Source of the DNA: Rhodothalassium salexigens DSM 2132
GTDB lineage: Bacteria > Pseudomonadota > Alphaproteobacteria > Sphingomonadales > Rhodothalassiaceae
Assembly: GCF_004341375.1 (NCBI RefSeq)
Contig: NZ_SLXO01000004.1
Coordinates: 186,001-250,000 of the forward strand
Direction: 5' to 3'
Length of the DNA: 64,000 nt
The position numbers and the translations under genes were made by a program. This document shows, piece after piece, positions 1 to 9,068 of this stretch (positions are counted from its first letter, which is position 1; every line of letters starts with the position of its first letter). The notes under the pieces were generated by a model. That model searched no databases. It was not told the origin of the DNA and saw nothing but the letters and a program-made list of their open reading frames with translations.

Positions 1-378
1 GCGATCCGGGCCGGGGTGGCGGTGTCCAAAACCGTCAACCTGCCGTTCAAGATCATCGAAAGCGCGGCGCTGAAGACCCATGGCGACGGCACCACCGATC
101 TGCCGTTGACCCTGGTCGAAGGCAACAAGCCGGCGTATCTGCTGCTTTGGCCGCACGTTCGGCCGCGGCAGTATCGGGCTGTGCAGCCGATGCTGCGGGG
201 CCTGATCAACGGCGACTATGTGGCACGGCTTTTGTCGGCGGCGCTGTGCGAGTATCACGATCTGGACCCGGAGACGGCGTGTGCGCCGACCGCCGAGGCC
301 GATGCCGTCAATACCACCACCAAGGCGCCGGCCAAGCCGGCAAGTGACAAGCCGCGGGCCGTGGCCGCCGCGTCCTGA
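1..378 (+). CDS. puhB: Photosynthetic complex assembly protein PuhB, C-terminal part
   Basis: The reading frame is open from the first base and runs into the window, so only the C-terminal ~125 residues are present; the N-terminal part lies upstream. PuhB is a membrane protein that helps assemble the reaction centre and light-harvesting 1 complex. The call rests on the conserved stretch around 'KIIESAALKTHGDGTTDLP' and 'LLLWPHVRPR', followed by a family-typical 'PMLRG' segment and a variable Ala/Pro/Lys-rich tail, and on the position immediately upstream of puhC. A GTG at 16 is internal and should not be taken as the start. Confidence 0.85.
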   Translation, partial: AIRAGVAVSKTVNLPFKIIESAALKTHGDGTTDLPLTLVEGNKPAYLLLWPHVRPRQYRAVQPMLRGLINGDYVARLLSAALCEYHDLDPETACAPTAEADAVNTTTKAPAKPASDKPRAVAAAS

Positions 379-433
379 CCGACGCCCGGCCAAAGGCCCG
401 CGACACCCGAACCTGGAGCGAAAGACAGAACCG

Positions 434-895
434 ATGAGTGAGACCGAAGGCCCCGAGCGTTTCCCGAAATCGATGCTTTACGCGGCGGGCCTCATGATCG
501 CTTTGAGCTTGGCGCTGGCCACTTGGTCGCGCGTGACCGGCAAGGGAGACGTGCCCCCGCCCGATGCCGATCTGGTGATGGAGCGATCGCTGCTGTTCTC
601 GGACCATAGCGACGGCTCGGTGCGCGTGCACGACGCCGATACCGGCGAGTTGGTCGAGGTGATGGCAGCCGGCACCAACGGTTTCGTCCGCTCGCTGATG
701 CGTGGTCTGGCCCGCAAGCGCCAGGCCGAGGGCGTCGGCTCGGACGCACCGTTCAAGCTGATCCTGTGGGACGATGGTCGTCTGTCGTTGGTCGACCCCA
801 GCACTGACGAGCATGTGTTCCTGAACGCGTTCGGTCGCGACAATGTGAATGCCTTCGCGGCCCTTCTCCCACCACGTCAAGGGAAAACCTCATGA
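434..895 (+). CDS. puhC: Photosynthetic complex assembly protein PuhC
   Basis: 153-residue protein with a short cytoplasmic N-terminus, one transmembrane segment at about residues 15-32 and a C-terminal domain expected in the periplasm. PuhC is needed for full levels of reaction centre-LH1 complex in purple bacteria. The C-terminal domain carries the family pattern 'LLFSDHSDGSVRVHDADTG' followed by 'VMAAGTNGF' and 'LILWDDGRLSLVDP'. It follows puhB by 55 bases and overlaps the next gene by ATGA. The ATG at 434 was chosen because the residues upstream of it have no family similarity and overlap puhB. Confidence 0.85.
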   Translation: MSETEGPERFPKSMLYAAGLMIALSLALATWSRVTGKGDVPPPDADLVMERSLLFSDHSDGSVRVHDADTGELVEVMAAGTNGFVRSLMRGLARKRQAEGVGSDAPFKLILWDDGRLSLVDPSTDEHVFLNAFGRDNVNAFAALLPPRQGKTS

Positions 896-1239
896 CGATC
901 CCGTCCGCCAACCCGAACCAGACCCCGTCCCGGCCCGCGCCGGCGGATCTGGCACATCTGAAAGAGTTCGAGGTGCCGTGCCGCGTCGCCGTCGAACGAA
1001 CCGAAGAATTCTTCTGCGCCCACGTCCTCCTGGGCAACCAGGTCACCGTCGACGCCGGCGATACCGTCACCGTGCAGGGTGACGCGATCGACGCCAAGCC
1101 GGGTGACCGGTTCATCGAACGTCGCCGGGCCAAGGTCCGCCGGGCCGGCCCGCTGGCCCGCGCCTGGACCAAGATTGCCGCGATTTTCGAGATCACCGAG
1201 CTGTTCGAAGTCAGCTTCACCGGCCGGAGGACGCTATGA
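892..1239 (+). CDS. Conserved hypothetical protein between puhC and acsF
   Basis: 115-residue soluble protein with no signal peptide or membrane segment. Its ATG overlaps the puhC stop (ATGA at 892-895) and its own stop overlaps the acsF start (ATGA at 1236-1239), so translation of the three is coupled. A small unnamed ORF sits at this place in several proteobacterial photosynthesis clusters. Its context suggests a role in photosystem assembly or in cyclase function, but nothing in the sequence identifies a reaction. The segment '[14 protein letters not shown]' followed by a basic '[10 protein letters not shown]' region suggests a small beta-rich fold. Confidence 0.75.
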   Translation: MTIPSANPNQTPSRPAPADLAHLKEFEVPCRVAVERTEEFFCAHVLLGNQVTVDAGDTVTVQGDAIDAKPGDRFIERRRAKVRRAGPLARAWTKIAAIFEITELFEVSFTGRRTL

Positions 1240-2351
1240 ACGCCGATACGGGGTTTCAGGAGCCGATCGACGCCGTCGAGCACATGCAGGCGACCGGCGA
1301 AGATACGCTCAGCTACAAGACCACCGACATGGCCCAGGAAGACACCATCCTGAGCCCGCGCTTCTATACCACCGACTATGAAGCGCTCGACCAGTTGGAC
1401 GTCAGCCTGGTGCGCACGGAGTGGGATCAGTTGATGGCCGATTTCAAGGCCGATCCCAACAAGCAGCACTTCAACCGCACGCCCGACTTCGACGAGGCCG
1501 ACCTCGATGCGCTGCCCAAGGACTTGCGCGACGAATTCGTCGACTTCCTGGTCAGTTCGGTGACCGCCGAGTTTTCCGGCTGCATCCTCTATGCCGAGAT
1601 CAAGAAGCGGGTTTCCAACCAGGACGCGCGCGACCTGTTCCGCTACATGAGCCGCGACGAGGCGCGCCACGCCGGCTTCATCAACGACGTGCTGAAGGAT
1701 TTCGGCATCGGCGTCGACCTGGGCTTCCTGACCAAGGAAAAGAAGTACACCTACTTCAAGCCCAAGTTCATCTGGTACGCCACCTATCTGTCGGAAAAGA
1801 TCGGCTACGCGCGCTATATCACCATCTATCGTCAGCTCGAACGCCACCCCGAGCTCCAGTTCCACCCGATCTTCAAGTGGTACAAGGAGTGGTGCAACGA
1901 CGAGTTCAAGCATGGCGAGGCGCTGGCGATGATCATGCGCGCCGACCCCAAGCTGCTCAAGGGCGGCAACAAGCTGTGGATCCGGTTTTTCCAGCTTGCC
2001 GTCTACGCCACCATGTATGTGCGCGACCACAGCCGGCCGGCCTTCCACAAGGCGCTGCAACTGGACCCCACCGAATACGACTATACCGTGTTCCGCATCA
2101 CCCGCGAGGTGTCGTCGCAGGTGTTTCCGGTGCTGCTGGACATCGACAACCCGAAGTTCCGCGCCGGCATGGAGCGGCTGCGCAAGCAGTCCGACAAGGT
2201 CGCGCAAGGGGCTGAGCAGGGCGGCTTCTTCGGCAACCTGAAGCGGGCGTATTACGGCCTCGGTACCGCGCTGACCTTCGCGCAGCTTTACATGCTGCCG
2301 GCGGTCAAGAACGAGCTGCCGCAGGGCATCCGCCTGCAGCCTGCCTGGTAA
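1236..2351 (+). CDS. acsF: Aerobic Mg-protoporphyrin IX monomethyl ester cyclase (AcsF)
   Basis: 371-residue di-iron oxidative cyclase that forms the isocyclic ring E of bacteriochlorophyll using O2, giving protochlorophyllide. The di-iron ligands are visible in the ferritin-like motifs 'DEARHAGF' and 'DEFKHGEA', with an upstream 'TAEFSGC' glutamate. The N-terminal '[18 protein letters not shown]' is typical of AcsF. Length matches the family. The start overlaps the upstream stop as ATGA; puhE follows 17 bases downstream. The presence of AcsF shows that the organism can make bacteriochlorophyll in the presence of oxygen. Confidence 0.95.
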   Translation: MNADTGFQEPIDAVEHMQATGEDTLSYKTTDMAQEDTILSPRFYTTDYEALDQLDVSLVRTEWDQLMADFKADPNKQHFNRTPDFDEADLDALPKDLRDEFVDFLVSSVTAEFSGCILYAEIKKRVSNQDARDLFRYMSRDEARHAGFINDVLKDFGIGVDLGFLTKEKKYTYFKPKFIWYATYLSEKIGYARYITIYRQLERHPELQFHPIFKWYKEWCNDEFKHGEALAMIMRADPKLLKGGNKLWIRFFQLAVYATMYVRDHSRPAFHKALQLDPTEYDYTVFRITREVSSQVFPVLLDIDNPKFRAGMERLRKQSDKVAQGAEQGGFFGNLKRAYYGLGTALTFAQLYMLPAVKNELPQGIRLQPAW

Positions 2352-2368
2352 GCGAAGGGAGCCGCCCC

Positions 2369-3298
2369 ATGGACATGCCCGCCATGCTGTCCCACCCGCT
2401 CGTCATCGTGGGGTATGCCGTGTTCCTGTGGTGGTTCAGCACGGGGCTGATCCTGTACTTGAACCGCCGGCCGCGCTGGACGTTCAAATGGTCGTTGGCC
2501 GGCGGCACCCTGTTGTTCGCCGGCGCTCTGCTCGGCCTCGACTGGAGCGCCGAGGCGACCACCCCGGCGGCGTTGTTCTGTTCGTTCAGTTGCGGGTTGA
2601 TCGCCTGGGGCTGGCAGGAACTGACCTTCTATCTGGGCTATCTGACCGGGCCGCGCAAACATCGCTGCGCGCCCGGCTGCTCGGGCTGGCGCCATTTCGG
2701 TCACGCCTTGCAGATCTCCAAGTATCACGAGATCTCGATCGTGGTGACCGGCGTGGTCATCGCCGCGATTACTTGGGGGTCGCCCAATCAATTGGCGCTG
2801 CTGACCTTCATGCTGGTCATGGTGATGCACCAGAGCGCCCGTATCAACGTCTTCCTGGGCGTGCGCAACGTCAGCGAAGACTGGGTCGCACCGCATATGG
2901 ACTTTCTCAAAAGCTTCCTGCGCGTGCGACCGATGAACCCGTTTTTCCCCGTGTCGCAGGTCGTGGCCGGCGCGGCGGAATACTGGCTGGTCACCGAAGC
3001 GATGGCGGCGCCCGCGGGCTCGGCCACCGCGATCAGTTATACCTTCCTGGCCGCCATGCTCGGCCTTGCCATGATCGAACACTGGTTCCTGGTTCTGCCG
3101 CTGCCTTTGGCGGGCCTCTGGAACTGTTTCCACCGGTCGGAGTCGCCTGAGCGACCGGCCTCCAAGGCGCGCGATGTGCGTCATGAGTATGCGGAAAAGA
3201 ATCCCCTCGCCCCATATCCCGAGCCCTGTCGGGCAGGGTGCAAGGACGCCGGCCTTCTGCCCCGCATTGCCCCCGATAGCCCTGGGAGGACGTCATGA
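2369..3298 (+). CDS. puhE: Photosynthetic complex assembly protein PuhE (DUF3623)
   Basis: 309-residue multi-pass membrane protein with about seven hydrophobic segments, beginning '[18 protein letters not shown]'. PuhE modulates bacteriochlorophyll synthesis and photosystem assembly in Rhodobacter. The call uses the family stretch '[12 protein letters not shown]', the mid-protein 'SKYHEISI' and '[15 protein letters not shown]', and the gene order acsF-puhE-hemA. A ribosome binding site (AAGGGA) precedes the ATG. The stop overlaps the hemA start as ATGA at 3295-3298. Confidence 0.9.
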   Translation: MDMPAMLSHPLVIVGYAVFLWWFSTGLILYLNRRPRWTFKWSLAGGTLLFAGALLGLDWSAEATTPAALFCSFSCGLIAWGWQELTFYLGYLTGPRKHRCAPGCSGWRHFGHALQISKYHEISIVVTGVVIAAITWGSPNQLALLTFMLVMVMHQSARINVFLGVRNVSEDWVAPHMDFLKSFLRVRPMNPFFPVSQVVAGAAEYWLVTEAMAAPAGSATAISYTFLAAMLGLAMIEHWFLVLPLPLAGLWNCFHRSESPERPASKARDVRHEYAEKNPLAPYPEPCRAGCKDAGLLPRIAPDSPGRTS

Positions 3299-4515
3299 AT
3301 TACGAGACTTTTTTCCAAACGGAATTGGACAAGTTGGCAGAGGAGGGGAATTACCGCGTTTTTGCCGAACTTGAGCGCCACCGGGGCAACTTCCCCAAGG
3401 CCACCCACTATCGACCCGAGGGTAAGCGCCCGGTCACGGTCTGGTGCTCGAACGATTATCTGGGCATGGGCCAGCACCCGGTCGTGCTCAACGCCATGCA
3501 CGAAGCGGTCGAGCGCTATGGGGCGGGCGCCGGCGGCACGCGCAATATCTCCGGCACCACCCACGAGCATGTGTTGCTGGAACGCGAACTCGCCGACCTG
3601 CACGGCAAGGAAGGCGCGCTGCTGTTCAACTCGGGCTACATGTCCAACTGGGCTTCCCTAACCACCCTGGCGTCCAAGATGCCCGGCTGCGTCGTGCTGT
3701 CGGACGAGGGCAACCATGCCTCGATGATCGAAGGCATCCGCCACAGCCGTTGCCAGAAACGCATCTGGAAGCACAATGACCTGGCCGATCTGGAAGCCAA
3801 GCTGGCCGAGCTGGACCCGGCCCAGCCCAAGATCATCGCCTTCGAGTCCGTCTATTCCATGGACGGGGACATCGCCCCCATCGCTGCGATTTGCGACCTC
3901 GCAGAACAATACGGCGCGATGACCTATCTGGATGAGGTGCACGCGGTGGGCCTTTACGGGCCGCGCGGCGGCGGCATCGCCGAGCGCGACGGCGTGATGG
4001 ACCGGGTCGACCTGATCGAGGGCACGCTGGGCAAGGCCTATGGCGTGATCGGCGGCTACATCACCGGCAGCCACGCGTTGTGCGACTTTATCCGCAGCTT
4101 CGCCTCGGGCTTCATCTTCACCACCGCCCTGCCGCCGGCGATCGCGGCGGCCGCGCGGGTCAGCATCAACCACCTGAAGACCAGTTCGGCTGAGCGCGAA
4201 TTGCACCAGCGCCAGGTGGCCCGGGTGCGCCGCAAGCTCGACATCATGGGCATCCCGCACATGCCCAACCCCAGCCATATCGTGCCGGTGATGGTGGGCG
4301 ACCCGAAGAAGTGCAAGCGCATTTCCGACCGGCTGCTCGACGCCTATGGCATCTATGTCCAGCCGATCAACTATCCCACCGTGCCCAAGGGCACCGAGCG
4401 GCTGCGTATCACGCCGAGCCCCATGCACACCGACGAGGACATCGACCACCTGCTCGACAGCCTCGGCGAAATGTGGGCGGAGTGCGCCCTGGCACGCGGC
4501 GAACAGGTCGCCTGA
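3295..4515 (+). CDS. hemA: 5-aminolevulinate synthase
   Basis: 406-residue PLP enzyme that condenses glycine and succinyl-CoA to 5-aminolevulinate, the committed step of the alphaproteobacterial C4 tetrapyrrole pathway. The PLP-binding lysine is Lys247 in '[12 protein letters not shown]'. 'CSNDYLGMG' near the N-terminus, '[13 protein letters not shown]' and '[15 protein letters not shown]' are characteristic. Length matches ALAS from purple bacteria. Coupling to puhE puts precursor supply under photosynthesis-cluster control; a second ALAS gene elsewhere in the genome is possible but cannot be judged here. Confidence 0.96.
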   Translation: MNYETFFQTELDKLAEEGNYRVFAELERHRGNFPKATHYRPEGKRPVTVWCSNDYLGMGQHPVVLNAMHEAVERYGAGAGGTRNISGTTHEHVLLERELADLHGKEGALLFNSGYMSNWASLTTLASKMPGCVVLSDEGNHASMIEGIRHSRCQKRIWKHNDLADLEAKLAELDPAQPKIIAFESVYSMDGDIAPIAAICDLAEQYGAMTYLDEVHAVGLYGPRGGGIAERDGVMDRVDLIEGTLGKAYGVIGGYITGSHALCDFIRSFASGFIFTTALPPAIAAAARVSINHLKTSSAERELHQRQVARVRRKLDIMGIPHMPNPSHIVPVMVGDPKKCKRISDRLLDAYGIYVQPINYPTVPKGTERLRITPSPMHTDEDIDHLLDSLGEMWAECALARGEQVA

Positions 4516-4541
4516 CCGGTCGCGCACCTGTTCTGGCAAAA

Positions 4542-4576
4542 CCCGGGCGGCGGCGGGCTTGGTGCCGGCGCCCGGG
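4542..4576. other. Strong GC hairpin downstream of hemA
   Basis: In the 293-base gap between hemA and modA there is a 13-base inverted repeat with a single mismatch (CCCGGGCG then CGGC, and its complement) around a 9-base loop. It has no U-tract, so it is not a classic intrinsic terminator; it may help Rho-dependent termination or stabilise the 3' end of the photosynthesis transcript. The rest of the gap shows nothing recognisable. Confidence 0.35.
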
Positions 4577-4808
4577 CCGTCTCTGCCGGGCCCCCGCTGG
4601 TGTCGCCGGTCCATGACCGCGTTACGGCCGGCTCGGGCTCGGCTTGGGGCCGCCGTTCGCGCGCCTGAGCAGCGGCGCCGGTTGGCGTGCACGCCGCCGG
4701 GGTGACGCCTGACCGCTGGCTCCCGACCGCCCATCCCGCTAGACTCCGTCGCAATCGCCCCCCAGCCATGGCCTGGTGGTGGCGGCCTGTGGGCGGGGGG
4801 AGCGGAAG

Positions 4809-5591
4809 ATGCGGACGTGGCTGTTTGGCCTTCTTGTCGGTGTCGGCGTCCTGTGGGAGGCGGCGGCCATGCCGGGGCGCGCGGCGGAGACGGCGACCGT
4901 TGCGGTGGCGGCCAATTTCGCCCGGCCGCTCGCGGCGCTGGTCGAGGCGTTTTCGCGCCGTTGCGAGGACCGGCTGGCGTTGCGCGTGGTCCACGGCTCG
5001 ACCGGCGGGCTTTATGCCCAGATCCGCTATGGCGCGCCCTATCACGTGTTCCTGGCCGCCGACGCCGACCGACCGGCCCGCCTGGTGGCCCAGGGTCACG
5101 CGCTCGCCGGCTCGCGCTTTACTTACGCGGTCGGTCGGCTCGCCCTCTGGCAGCCGGCGCCTGGCGGCGCGACTGTCGATGGGCCGGCGGTGCTGCGCGC
5201 TCGCTCGTTCCGTCGCCTTGCCGTGGCCAACCCGGATCTGGCGCCCTATGGCGCGGCGGCGATGGCGGTGCTGGCCCGTCTGGATCTGACCGAAGCGCTG
5301 GCGTCGCGTCTTGTGCGCGCCGAGAATGTGGGCCAGGCGTTCGCCCTCACGGCCACCGGCAATGCCGACTGGGGCTTTGTCGGGCTGGCGTCGGTGCTCG
5401 CTCGCCCCAACGGCGTGCGCGGCCGATGGTGGGCCGTGCCGCCCGGTTTTCACCCGCCGGTGCGCCAAGACGCCGTCCTGCTGAGCGGCGGCCGAGACAA
5501 TCGGGCGGCCGAGGCGTTTTTGGTCTTCCTGCAAAGCGACGAGGCCGCCGCTTTGATCGGCGATTTCGGCTACGGTGTGCCGGCGCGATGA
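4809..5591 (+). CDS. modA: Molybdate ABC transporter substrate-binding protein ModA
   Basis: 260-residue periplasmic binding protein with an N-terminal signal peptide (about residues 1-27, ending near 'GRAAE'). ModA captures molybdate or tungstate for the ModB permease. Family features are 'VAVAANFARPL', 'HGSTGGLYAQI', 'PYHVFLAADADRPARLV' and 'AVGRLALW'. The ATG at 4809 is preceded by a GGGGGGAGCGGA ribosome binding site; an upstream in-frame start at 4776 would add residues before the signal peptide. The stop overlaps modB (ATGA). Confidence 0.88.
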   Translation: MRTWLFGLLVGVGVLWEAAAMPGRAAETATVAVAANFARPLAALVEAFSRRCEDRLALRVVHGSTGGLYAQIRYGAPYHVFLAADADRPARLVAQGHALAGSRFTYAVGRLALWQPAPGGATVDGPAVLRARSFRRLAVANPDLAPYGAAAMAVLARLDLTEALASRLVRAENVGQAFALTATGNADWGFVGLASVLARPNGVRGRWWAVPPGFHPPVRQDAVLLSGGRDNRAAEAFLVFLQSDEAAALIGDFGYGVPAR

Positions 5592-6367
5592 TCTGGGCGA
5601 CCGGGCTTGGCGCGGCCTCGGCCATGCCGGCGGTTTCAGGGATGCTGCTGTCGGGCAGTGGCGAGGCCGCGGCGGGGCCGGTCGGGTTGACGATGCTGCT
5701 GGCGGCTGTGACCACGGCGGTGCTGCTGGTGCTGGCCACGCCCATCGCCTGGTGGTTGGCAACCCGACGGACCCGCTGGCGGCCGCTGGTGGAGGCGCTG
5801 GTGGCTCTGCCGCTGGTGTTGCCGCCCACCGTGCTCGGTTTCTATCTGCTGCTCGCCTTTGCGCCGACGGCGCCGCTCGGCGAGTTGTGGGTGTCGCTCA
5901 CCGGTCAGACCCTGACCTTTTCGTTCCAGGGCTTGGTGGTCGCCTCGGTGCTCTATTCGCTGCCGTTTGCGGTTCAGCCGCTCCAGGCCGCCTTCGCCGC
6001 CGTGGGGCGGGCGCCCCTGGAAGCGGCTGCGACGCTCGGCGCCGGGCCTTGGGGGGTGTTCCAGCGGGTGGTGCTGCCCCAGGCGCGGCGCGGCTATCTG
6101 GTTGCCGGTGTATTGAGTTTTGCCCATACGGTGGGCGAGTTCGGTGGCGTGTTGATGGTCGGCGGCAATATTCCCGGGGAGACGCGCTTGGTCTCGATCG
6201 CGCTCTATGAGCATGTTGCGACGCTTGACTATGCTGCGGCGCACCGTCTGGCGGCGGGCCTGTTGGTCTTTTCGTTCGCGGTTCTGGTCGCAACCTATGC
6301 GGTCGAGCGCCGAACCGGGCCGGGCCTTGGCGCGGGAGCCGGGGCCGTTCGCCCGGGCCGGCAGTGA
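5588..6367 (+). CDS. modB: Molybdate ABC transporter permease ModB
   Basis: 259-residue inner-membrane permease with five or six membrane segments. 'LPLVLPPTVLGFYLLL' and the ABC-coupling EAA-type loop 'EAAATLGAGPWGVFQRVVLPQA' identify it as ModB/CysT-type. It is translationally coupled to modA. No modC ATPase gene follows: the next feature is a tRNA and then lower-G+C DNA. The transporter must either use an ATPase encoded elsewhere or be incomplete. Confidence 0.88.
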   Translation: MIWATGLGAASAMPAVSGMLLSGSGEAAAGPVGLTMLLAAVTTAVLLVLATPIAWWLATRRTRWRPLVEALVALPLVLPPTVLGFYLLLAFAPTAPLGELWVSLTGQTLTFSFQGLVVASVLYSLPFAVQPLQAAFAAVGRAPLEAAATLGAGPWGVFQRVVLPQARRGYLVAGVLSFAHTVGEFGGVLMVGGNIPGETRLVSIALYEHVATLDYAAAHRLAAGLLVFSFAVLVATYAVERRTGPGLGAGAGAVRPGRQ

Positions 6368-6439
6368 TTTTTCTGCCCGGGCCTTGCCAGATGGCCGCGG
6401 AATGTGTAGGGCCAAGGCCCGACCGCACCCCTGGCGTCT

Positions 6440-6527
6440 GGAGCAGTGGCCGAGCGGTTTAAGGCGCACGCCTGGAAAGCGTGTTGGGCGCAAGCCCTCG
6501 CGGGTTCGAATCCCGCCTGCTCCGCCA
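6440..6527 (+). tRNA. tRNA-Ser (anticodon GGA), CCA encoded
   Basis: An 88-base cloverleaf can be drawn. Acceptor stem GGAGCAG pairs with CTGCTCC, the anticodon stem CACGC/GCGTG encloses loop CTGGAAA with GGA at 6474-6476, a long variable arm marks a class II (serine) tRNA, and the T-loop GTTCGAATC is followed by discriminator G and a genomic CCA. It stands between modB and an accessory stretch of lower G+C. Confidence 0.97.
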
Positions 6528-6574
6528 TTCCCGCCGATTGCCCTCTATAGCGCGATATTGCCGCCGAACACCGC

Positions 6575-6591
6575 ATTCCACCGGGTGGAAT
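6575..6591. repeat. Short perfect inverted repeat after tRNA-Ser
   Basis: ATTCCAC-CGG-GTGGAAT forms a 7-bp perfect stem about 50 bases past the tRNA. No U-run follows directly; a TTTTT run lies about 15 bases further on. It could be a tRNA terminator-like structure or a protein-binding palindrome. The rest of the 288-base gap (6528-6815) is of lower G+C and shows no gene. Confidence 0.3.
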
Positions 6592-6815
6592 AGCAAGACG
6601 CAGTTTTTACGCTACAGCCCGGCAAATCTTGAAAATCAGGATGCCCCCCCCTGCGGCCTTTGATCGTTAACAATGGTGTCCCCTGAAACAGGTGAGCGAG
6701 GCGCTGAGCCTGTCTCAGATTCTGGGACATTGTGACAGACGAGCGTGATCGTCTCGACCCGGCGCTGTAGAACTGCCCGAAAATCCGTTCAGATTCGCGC
6801 CAGGAAATAGACTAT

Positions 6816-8021
6816 ATGCCTAGCTCTCCAACAGACCCATCCGGCGCACTGGTCGAACAGCTTGACCTCGCGCCCGTACGTAGCGGTTCGCTGGATGGGC
6901 TTCGCTTCACCGTGAAAGATAACATCGACCTTGCGGGACATAAGACTTCCTATGGAAGCCCCGCCTGGCGGGACGCACATCCCGCACCTGTTCACAACGC
7001 CCTCTGCGTTGATCAACTGCTTGCCTCTGGAGCGCGCTGCGTCGGGAAGGTCGTGGCGGATGAGTTCACGTATAGCCTCGACGGGGAGAGCTTCTATTTT
7101 GGCACCCCCCGAAACGCGAAAGCACCGGATCGCGTTCCCGGCGGGTCGTCTAGCGGCTCGGCTGCTTCCGTCGCCAATGGTCTGGCGGATTTTTCTCTTT
7201 GCACGGACGCGGGAGGTTCTATCCGTGTTCCAGCAAGCCTTTGCGGTCTTTGGGGGATGCGTCCCTCCCTTCATCGGATTTCCGAGGCCGGCGTTTTGCC
7301 GTTCCAGCCAAGCGTCAGTACCGTAGGCGTGCTCGCGGATCGGTTCGAGGTGCTCGATGCGGCGATGCGCGTCTTGCTGAACGCCCCCGCTTCGCCGATG
7401 CCGTCGCCACGGCGTATGCTCGTCTTGCAGGATGCGCTTGAGATCGCGGATGCCGCTGTTCGAGATGAAGTTGGCAGCGCATTGGATCGAATGGCAGAAC
7501 GCACCGGCATTGTGATCGAGCCGGTAAGGTTTTCCGAAATCGTCGGGGAGGCGTGCGAACTGAAGGTCTGCAACCTGAATGGATTGCGTGATCTGCAGAC
7601 CGCCGAATTCCAGAGCACGGTCGGCAACTGGATCGAAGCCTGCAAGCCTGAACTCGGCTTCACGTTCTCGATGGCCTACGGAAATGTCCAGAGGTTCGAC
7701 CGCATCGCGGCGCTCGACAACATGGCGAGGTGTGAAAGCCTCTTCAGGCAGATCAATGCCTTCTTCACCCCGGAAACGCTGATCTGCTTCCCTACGACGC
7801 CAAAAATCGCGCCCCGGAAAGGCTCCCTGAACACGCTTGAAGCGGTGATGAACTTCTATGATCCGACGATGACCATCACCGCGTTTTCCGGTGTGGCACG
7901 TTTGCCGGAAATCTCTGCTCCGCTATTGACCGTGGACACCTGTCCGGTTGGCTTGTCCTTCGTTGCAGGCCACTATCAGGACGAGTTTCTATTAAGTGCG
8001 GTAAAGAGAATGATCAGTTGA
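6816..8021 (+). CDS. Amidase signature family protein
   Basis: 401-residue enzyme of the amidase signature (GatA/AtzF/FAAH) family, which hydrolyses C-N amide bonds; the substrate cannot be told. The Ser-cisSer-Lys triad is visible: Lys34 in 'FTVKDNIDL', the cis-Ser in 'GGSSSGSAAS' (residues 109-118) and nucleophile Ser135 in 'DAGGSIRVPAS'. It is somewhat shorter than many family members but the core is intact. Base composition and codon use are less G+C-rich than the flanking genes, which fits acquisition next to the tRNA-Ser gene. There is no partner gene for a transamidosome. Confidence 0.85.
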   Translation: MPSSPTDPSGALVEQLDLAPVRSGSLDGLRFTVKDNIDLAGHKTSYGSPAWRDAHPAPVHNALCVDQLLASGARCVGKVVADEFTYSLDGESFYFGTPRNAKAPDRVPGGSSSGSAASVANGLADFSLCTDAGGSIRVPASLCGLWGMRPSLHRISEAGVLPFQPSVSTVGVLADRFEVLDAAMRVLLNAPASPMPSPRRMLVLQDALEIADAAVRDEVGSALDRMAERTGIVIEPVRFSEIVGEACELKVCNLNGLRDLQTAEFQSTVGNWIEACKPELGFTFSMAYGNVQRFDRIAALDNMARCESLFRQINAFFTPETLICFPTTPKIAPRKGSLNTLEAVMNFYDPTMTITAFSGVARLPEISAPLLTVDTCPVGLSFVAGHYQDEFLLSAVKRMIS

Positions 8022-8160
8022 TATTGCGCGGAAATCCTATGCGTCGCATAAAAATCGGCGGCGCTGATTTCCCAGGAAAACTCTGCCGCAAACGCCGGAA
8101 CAGAAGTGTGAATTGCGCGACCATCTGCCTCATTCGAACCATTCCGTTCGAGCCTTAATT

Positions 8161-8323
8161 TTAGAGGGCTGCTGAAAAAGGTTTTAGGAGCGCACCTCTC
8201 GGCCCGCTCGGCAGGCGCCGACGAGTTGGGTTTTCATTAGCTCCACGAGAGAGCCCGAAAAGTGACGCACTTTCGCGTCGAACCTGCGGTGGTCGGAGTT
8301 TTCCAGCAGCCTGTTAGAGGGCT
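8161..8323. mobile_element. MITE-like element with terminal inverted repeats and flanking direct repeats
   Basis: The 399-base gap between the amidase and the GFA gene contains a ~147-base element. Left end 8167-8179 (GGCTGCTGAAAAA) and right end 8299-8311 are inverted repeats matching at 12 of 13 positions. TTAGAGGGCT occurs as a 10-base direct repeat at 8161-8170 and 8314-8323, its last four bases overlapping the left inverted repeat, which looks like a target duplication. The interior has no open frame for a transposase, so this is a non-autonomous element or the ends of a collapsed insertion sequence. The GCTGCTGAAAAA end resembles the ends of IS1182/IS5-type elements, from memory and not checked. 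Confidence 0.55.
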
Positions 8324-8420
8324 ATAGCGTAGGTGTAGTTCTCTTTTTCATCGGCTTCGGCCCGCCACCCCGTCCCGACGGTGTTCCGTAGCGGTGATCT
8401 GTCGCCGCAAGCCGCCGTTT

Positions 8421-8828
8421 CTACATTGGTAGAGCATCGAGCTCTGGAATCTCATGCAGGTTCCGATCCCAGCCGGCGCGACTTGCAACACAGATATGAG
8501 CCGTTGGCCGCATCTCGATGGAACTGTCGAGGCTTCCGGCGGGTACGACGAGCAGGGCGCCGTCCATTTGTCGGCTCGGAACGGCGGCGCCGCATTGCGC
8601 GCAGAAGCACTTCGCATGCCGGGTTTCGGGGACGACATAGTGGCTGACGCTCTCCTCGCCGGACAACCACTCTATCGTCGCCGTCGACGAAAAGAGGGTC
8701 GCGGCGTGAGCCGACCCGGTGTCCTTGCGACAGCGCCGGCAGTGACAGAGGAAAAAGTGCTGAAACTCCCCACGAACTTTGAAGCGGACTTCTCCGCATA
8801 GGCATGCTCCGAGATACGTATCGCTCAT
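8421..8828 (-). CDS. GFA family (CENP-V/GFA) zinc-binding protein
   Basis: 135-residue protein of the family named after glutathione-dependent formaldehyde-activating enzyme. The zinc-binding cysteines are all visible: Cys9 and Cys11 in 'GACLCGEVRF', Cys28/Cys30/Cys33 in 'CHCRRCRK', and Cys76/Cys79 in 'CAQCG'. Most members are uncharacterised; a role in thiol adduct handling is only an inference. It stands alone on the minus strand within the lower-G+C stretch. Confidence 0.88.
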   Translation of the reverse strand: MSDTYLGACLCGEVRFKVRGEFQHFFLCHCRRCRKDTGSAHAATLFSSTATIEWLSGEESVSHYVVPETRHAKCFCAQCGAAVPSRQMDGALLVVPAGSLDSSIEMRPTAHICVASRAGWDRNLHEIPELDALPM

Positions 8829-9068
8829 CAGTCTGACCTTCTCTCCGGTTTGGCCGGTCTTCGCGTCCGGCCCCAGTCTGCGCCCAAGACCGTTGCATTG
8901 GGGTGGAGCAAAGGGTGGCGCAAAATGGGCCGGTGTGGCTATCGGGTGCGGTCCTCGGGCGGCGGCGGGGCGCCGTTTTGGCCTGGGTGAACCGGGGACC
9001 CGTGCACTGGAGGGTGGCGATCGAGCACGCTTGCGTGGTCGTCATCCATCGCGAAAAGGTGCACCCCC

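Noticed and set aside
753..2207. Minus-strand open frame across the acsF region
   Set aside because: Antisense of puhC-orf-acsF with no recognisable motif.
6528..9068. Search for a direct repeat of the tRNA-Ser 3' end as an att site
   Set aside because: No second copy of the T-arm/acceptor sequence was found by eye, and no integrase gene is present, so an intact integrated element cannot be claimed.
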